Shown here: one piece after another, positions 59,827 through 64,000 of the stretch
Layout of the letters: the number at the start of each line of letters is the position of its first letter
Numbering within the stretch: position 1 is the first letter of the stretch
Notes under the pieces: generated by a model
Database searches by the model: none
The model's input: the letters and a program-made list of their open reading frames with translations, nothing else
What the model was told of the DNA's origin: nothing
Program-made: the position numbers and the translations under genes
DNA from: Symsagittifera roscoffensis
Taxonomy: Eukaryota > Xenacoelomorpha > Acoela > Convolutidae
Assembly (NCBI RefSeq): GCF_963678635.1
Contig: NC_087062.1
Location: 57,988,129-58,052,128, forward strand
DNA length: 64,000 nt
Direction of reading: 5' to 3'

Positions 59827-61550
59827 TTAATTAATTGACAATTCTTCGTTGAGAATTGTTGATTGACGTATATATAAAAATTTTAAGATGTTATTTACAT
59901 TATATGCTGTTTCTACCGTGGGAAAAATTGTTGCATTGGGTTCACAATAACCTAGAACTCCTAGCGGTAACGTTATTTTGTATGGGAAGTCTTTGTACAC
60001 GTGCACAGAAATTATATCTGAACTTGTTTTTTTGTGCATTTGATTGATGACATTGTTACTCGAAAAAATTTATGGATTGATTTGAACTCAAGGTTGGACA
60101 TGTATAGTCCTTGTTTATTTTGATCTATATTGTGTTGATGCACTTGGCTGATTGAGATGTTGTATACATATCCTGATAATGGTTTCAGGTGTTCTCGTTC
60201 TTGTTTGTTTATAGGTTGAATTTTGGGGAAAAAATGGAGGTTTTTTTATCTTTGAAATAATGTGAGTGATGTGTTATTCATTATTTATGCGTTATATGTA
60301 ATTTGCTACTTAGGATAATAATAGTTGGGATAAACTTTATAAAAATTGGTAAACTAACGATATTGTGTTTTGTATCTGCGATATGAAATGTTTGTTTGGA
60401 AGGTTTATTTAAAAAATTTTTTGTTCCATTGTTCAAGTGGGAACAAAGAGTAATTGAATTTTTCCATAGTTTGTTAAACTTGATCCTTGTGCTGTAGCTA
60501 ATCTGCTTGAAGTCTTTGAAGATGACAATTTTGGATGTAAAGTTTGTTTTTCATTCCATGTGGGAATTTTTATAATATTTTATATTGCTCCTGAGTCTAT
60601 TAAGAAATCAATTTCGAGGTCTGGTGATTGAAAATCTTTCCTTTTTGGACTTTCTAAGACAAGTGGGATTGTGCAAACTTTTTCTTCAGGTGGTTGTATT
60701 TTATTTGCTGTATTTTGATATATATTATTCGTACTTGAACTTCCTTTAAAATCTTGTTCGGTGTAATCTGTTTTGTTTTGTGTATTGTTTGTTTTTTCAA
60801 TTTTATTAAAATTTCCATTGTTTTGATAATAATTTGATTCAATTTGTGTTCAAGCACATAATAATTCGATTCAATTCATTTTCAAGCATCTTTACTGAAA
60901 GCGTATTTTTTCATTTTCAAGCATGTTTATTGAGAGCGTATTTTCTGTTTCGCTCTCATCATCTGTGGATTCACAGTTTATATGATTTAGTTGCAAATCT
61001 GAATTTCTTGTGTTGTCAATACCGGGCGGGTCTGATTGATTTTCTTCAGTTGATTGTACCTGATTGATTTGTCTTTGATGTTTAGATGTATTACATTTAT
61101 AGTTTTAATGTGATTTCTGATGTTGTGTATTTTTCCTGTGTGGTGATTGAGAATAGTTTCTCTGTCAGTTTTAATAATTAGAAATTCGATTTCTAGAATT
61201 TTCACGTAATCTATTGTGATTATTAGTATAGTTTGATCTGTTGTTTGAATATTTTTGTGATCTATTATCTGAGTATTGTCTATTTGTTTTGTTTGATTAA
61301 TTCCTTTTTCGATTATATGAGGAATTTCTGGAACAGTCTTTCGAGTAATTTCTGTTTCGGGAGTTTGATTGATAACGATTTTTATTATAATTTGAGTAAT
61401 TACTTCTGTTTGAGTTTGATCTTGAATAATGATTTGGATATTTTTATTTTGACTGTTTGATGTTGTATATCTATTTTGTGAGAAACTTGTGAATTTCTTC
61501 GATCTGGAGATCTTTCGCGATAGGTATTTCAATAAGGTGGCTGTTGACAA
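59827..61550 (-). pseudogene. Protease region and Ile/Thr-rich linker, unit B
   Basis: Counterpart of 46194-47918 with the protease loop at about 60586-60611 and a 187-codon linker frame at 60987-61550. A one-base indel near 60028 shortens the flank frame relative to unit A. Confidence 0.55.
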
Positions 61551-61699
61551 TAGTTATTATAGTTATCTGGGAGTGTTTTTCCCGAACTATTAATACTGTG
61601 AATGTTTTTGATTGGTAAAATCTGGTGTTGATTCATGTACTGATAAAAGGATTTGTTTGGTTCTCTATGTTTCTGTGGTTTGTTCTGATTATCTTGTTG

Positions 61700-62472
61700 T
61701 TTTTTTCTACATTCAGCGGTGCTATGTTCATATGTACGGCAAAAGTTATACCGTTTTTTAATTGATGGTTTACCTGTAAAAATTGGGTTTTTCTCGTAGA
61801 TATTTAAAATTTGAAAGATTTTTTCAGCTAGTTAAGTGTCGGAGTCAAAAATGTTATTTATTTGTAAAACAAATGTATTTTTTATGGATGTTGTTTACGT
61901 ATTGTTATTTTAAATTTTCTGTTTATTCCATTTTCATAGTGATTTCAGCTTGCTCTAAGTTGTCTACTAGTTGTCGGAAATCTATATCAGGTTCTCGAAT
62001 TGAAGATGGATGTGATGCTCTTTTTTATTGATTTTTTTCATAGTTGTGTTTTTATAACCATGCGTATTAAGAGAGTGTGCTTTTCTCACTAATGTTTCAA
62101 TTCTTATTGCAAGTTTCTTAATTGTTTCATTAGAGAATCTACGGATTTCGTGCATAGAACTCTTTGATGTTGTTTATTTCTTTCAGATTCGAACAATTTT
62201 GAAAACTCATGTATGAATTTTTTCCAGTCTGATTTAGAATCTATGGGTAAAACTGAAAACCATTTGTGGGCTACGCCATCAGGTGTGGTTTTGATTAGAG
62301 CTGTGCGTCTATGTATCCAATGTTGATGAAGTGGCGTATTTAAAGGTTCTGGTCCTAAACATAACATTAAGTTAGCTGTGACTGCGTTTAAATAATCTTC
62401 TACTGAGTGTCCAAGATCTGTTCCTGTGAATACTATTAGTGGTTTATCAGAAGATATAGAAGATCCACCCAT
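61700..62472 (-). pseudogene. Gag and degenerate zinc knuckle, unit B
   Basis: Counterpart of 48060-48840. The 122-codon gag frame (62104-62472) differs from unit A at about three residues. The knuckle near 61705-61740 has lost a further residue (Gly to Glu before His). Confidence 0.65.
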
Positions 62473-62790
62473 AAGCTATGGATTCATAGTCATTTGGATT
62501 GATTTTGCGGCATTTGGTATTTGGAAAAATTCGTAAGTTGTGTTTTTGTAATTTCATGTCGTTGTAAATAATATGGTAATGCGATTTCATTTTGCATTTG
62601 CGTTGGTTGATAACTTTGTGTTTCTATAGAATTTTGTGATTGGAAACTATTATATATGATGCTGGGTTTTGTTTTGGAGGAAAAGTTTGTCTTGATTGTT
62701 GTGTTTGTTCAATTTGTGTATATGGTTCAAAAAGATCTGGTTGATAAATAGGATCTAGTTAATCAATAATCCAGCTATTTTTTTGTTGAT

Positions 62791-63680
62791 TTAGGTTAAA
62801 TCGTTGTTGGTTTTGGCTAAAATAGACTTCATCGGCTGAATAATGTGGTTGAATTCTTGTAAGATGTTTATTATTTGAATTTTTACTTTGTTGAAAGAAC
62901 GGGAAGTTTTTGCTACGATCCACTGTAGCTCGTTGTTGATCATTGAAAAAAATCGAGTAAAAGGCTTGTTGTGGTACTTGTTGATTGTAGTTTTGTGCTT
63001 GTGGTTGGTTTTGACTTTAAAAGTTATAGGGGGGGTTTGATATTTTGTTTTTTTCAAAAAAAATGTAATTAAGATCTGAAAAACTGTTTCTAATAGATTT
63101 TTTCTTTGTTTATTTGTTTGTCGTGATGTCGTTGCTGGTTTAAAAATTTGATAATCCATTTGTGAGTGGTTGGGAGTAACCGAAGGTTTTACTGTGGATT
63201 GTATACTTGTTTGTGGAAATGCGGTATTTTTGTTTCGTGGAGTTGTGAGTGTAGGGTGAATGGAGGAAATGCTCTGTTGTGTTGTTGTTGTCATTGTTTC
63301 GACTATTTCTTCATTAATGAAATGTGATGAAGTTTGAATATCTTTTTGTGTACAATTTTTTGTTCCATTTAAATTTTCTTGTGTAATATTGAAAGTGGAA
63401 TTTAAACTTTTATTTCCGGTTCTATCAGTAAACTTTGCATTAAAACTTAAAGGTGTTGCATCAACAGTAAGTGGAGTTATTCTAACTTAATCTTTATCAA
63501 GAGAGATTGTAAAGATTGCTGTACTTGATTTATCAGTTGTTATATTAATGAAAGATGGATGAGACCAACCAGGGTCCCAAACATAATCGGTTTCATCTGC
63601 TAATACAGTTTCATCGTCTGAGCTTTGCGGTCGAAATCTTTTTCTTGATTGTGCTATGAGATCGATGTTATGGATAAACT
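62791..63680 (-). pseudogene. Upstream coding segment running into unit B gag
   Basis: The open frame 62791-63294 is Thr/Ser/Lys-rich and crosses the end of the duplicated unit at 63050. In the same frame coding-like sequence continues upstream to about 63680 with one TAA near 63488; it has an Arg-Lys-Arg cluster, acidic spots and Asn-X-Thr sites. It may be the N-terminal part of the gag polyprotein of the decayed element or the end of an earlier ORF. No family is recognised. Confidence 0.35.
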
Positions 63681-64000
63681 AATCAATTACAAACCATGCT
63701 GGTGTTCGTTGTAAGTCATGTTTGACATTTTGTGAACTTTCGATTTTAATAAGGTTTTCACGGATTGTATCTACAAAAGTTGAGGAAAAATGGATTTCTT
63801 GTCTTTCAGTTGAGTGCCGGGATGTTTGAGGCGGTGAGGTGACTCATTTTGTGTTTTATATAATTCTAATTTAGATATCTAGCTATAAATGAATGAAAAA
63901 ACATAATTTGTGAATAATGAATTCGCTCTTTGTGAATTTTGGTGTTGTATGTTTTTTATATAATCTGTGAAAACTGTTGAGAATTCTATATCTAAATATT
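63681..64000. other. Window end, nothing recognised
   Basis: AT-rich. No LTR end or coding sequence could be identified before the window ends. Confidence 0.5.

Larger units (their letters stand above)
49421..63050 (-). repeat. Tandem unit B, interrupted by the young gypsy element
   Basis: Same content as unit A, split by the insertion at 51123-58252. The homology stops at 63050, where unit B continues into sequence absent from the left junction. No long homology is visible at the A/B junction, so the duplication did not obviously arise by LTR recombination. Confidence 0.9.

Overview
The window looks like metazoan, probably invertebrate, nuclear DNA made almost entirely of transposable elements. 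No host housekeeping gene, rRNA, tRNA or CRISPR array is visible. The background is AT-rich. Two kinds of coding sequence stand out: a GC-richer giant LTR retrotransposon (5280-28284, minus strand) and a young Ty3/gypsy element (51128-58247, plus strand). The host lineage cannot be fixed from the sequence; a nematode-like or other invertebrate genome is my guess only.

Region 1-5279 holds a broken coding remnant (1-840), AT-rich DNA without genes, and a decayed Tc1/mariner transposase. Region 5280-28284 is the main discovery: a 23.0-kb Ty3/gypsy-type element with 905- and 904-bp LTRs that differ at about seven positions. In sense order (right to left) it has a 2.6-kb leader with a 14-bp minisatellite, a coiled-coil gag-like ORF1, ORF2 with gag, two CCHC knuckles and protease, reverse transcriptase, and RNase H plus integrase. 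After integrase come about 10 kb of extra coding sequence. The first part is a TARG1/OARD1-like macro domain. It is followed by a very long second coding block with coiled coil, an SGNH (GDSL-type) hydrolase, a degenerate second SGNH-like domain, and four ORFs I cannot assign. Several consecutive ORFs are in the same frame and separated by one stop codon; others are joined by frame changes. The hexamer CTCAAG is strongly over-represented and strand-biased through the whole element.

Region 28285-31679 has a Tc1/mariner relic, a short Tc1-like non-autonomous element, a possible signal-peptide exon and two inverted copies of a 93-95-bp hairpin MITE with clear target duplications. Region 31680-35376 is a decayed minus-strand gypsy element with a candidate 5' LTR; part of it is duplicated at 38863-39408. 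Region 35377-42894 is mostly non-coding with retroelement debris.

Region 42895-63050 is a tandem duplication (period 6526 bp) of a decayed minus-strand retroelement segment (gag, protease, 5' part of RT, a second older gag-like copy, and Pro/Ser-rich and hydrophobic segments). The right copy was later invaded by the young gypsy element, which is flanked by the 5-bp duplication GAGGG. The left copy preserves the empty site. This element keeps intact catalytic motifs for protease, RT, RNase H and integrase; its pol continues in the -1 frame across a TTTGGGG-TGA junction.
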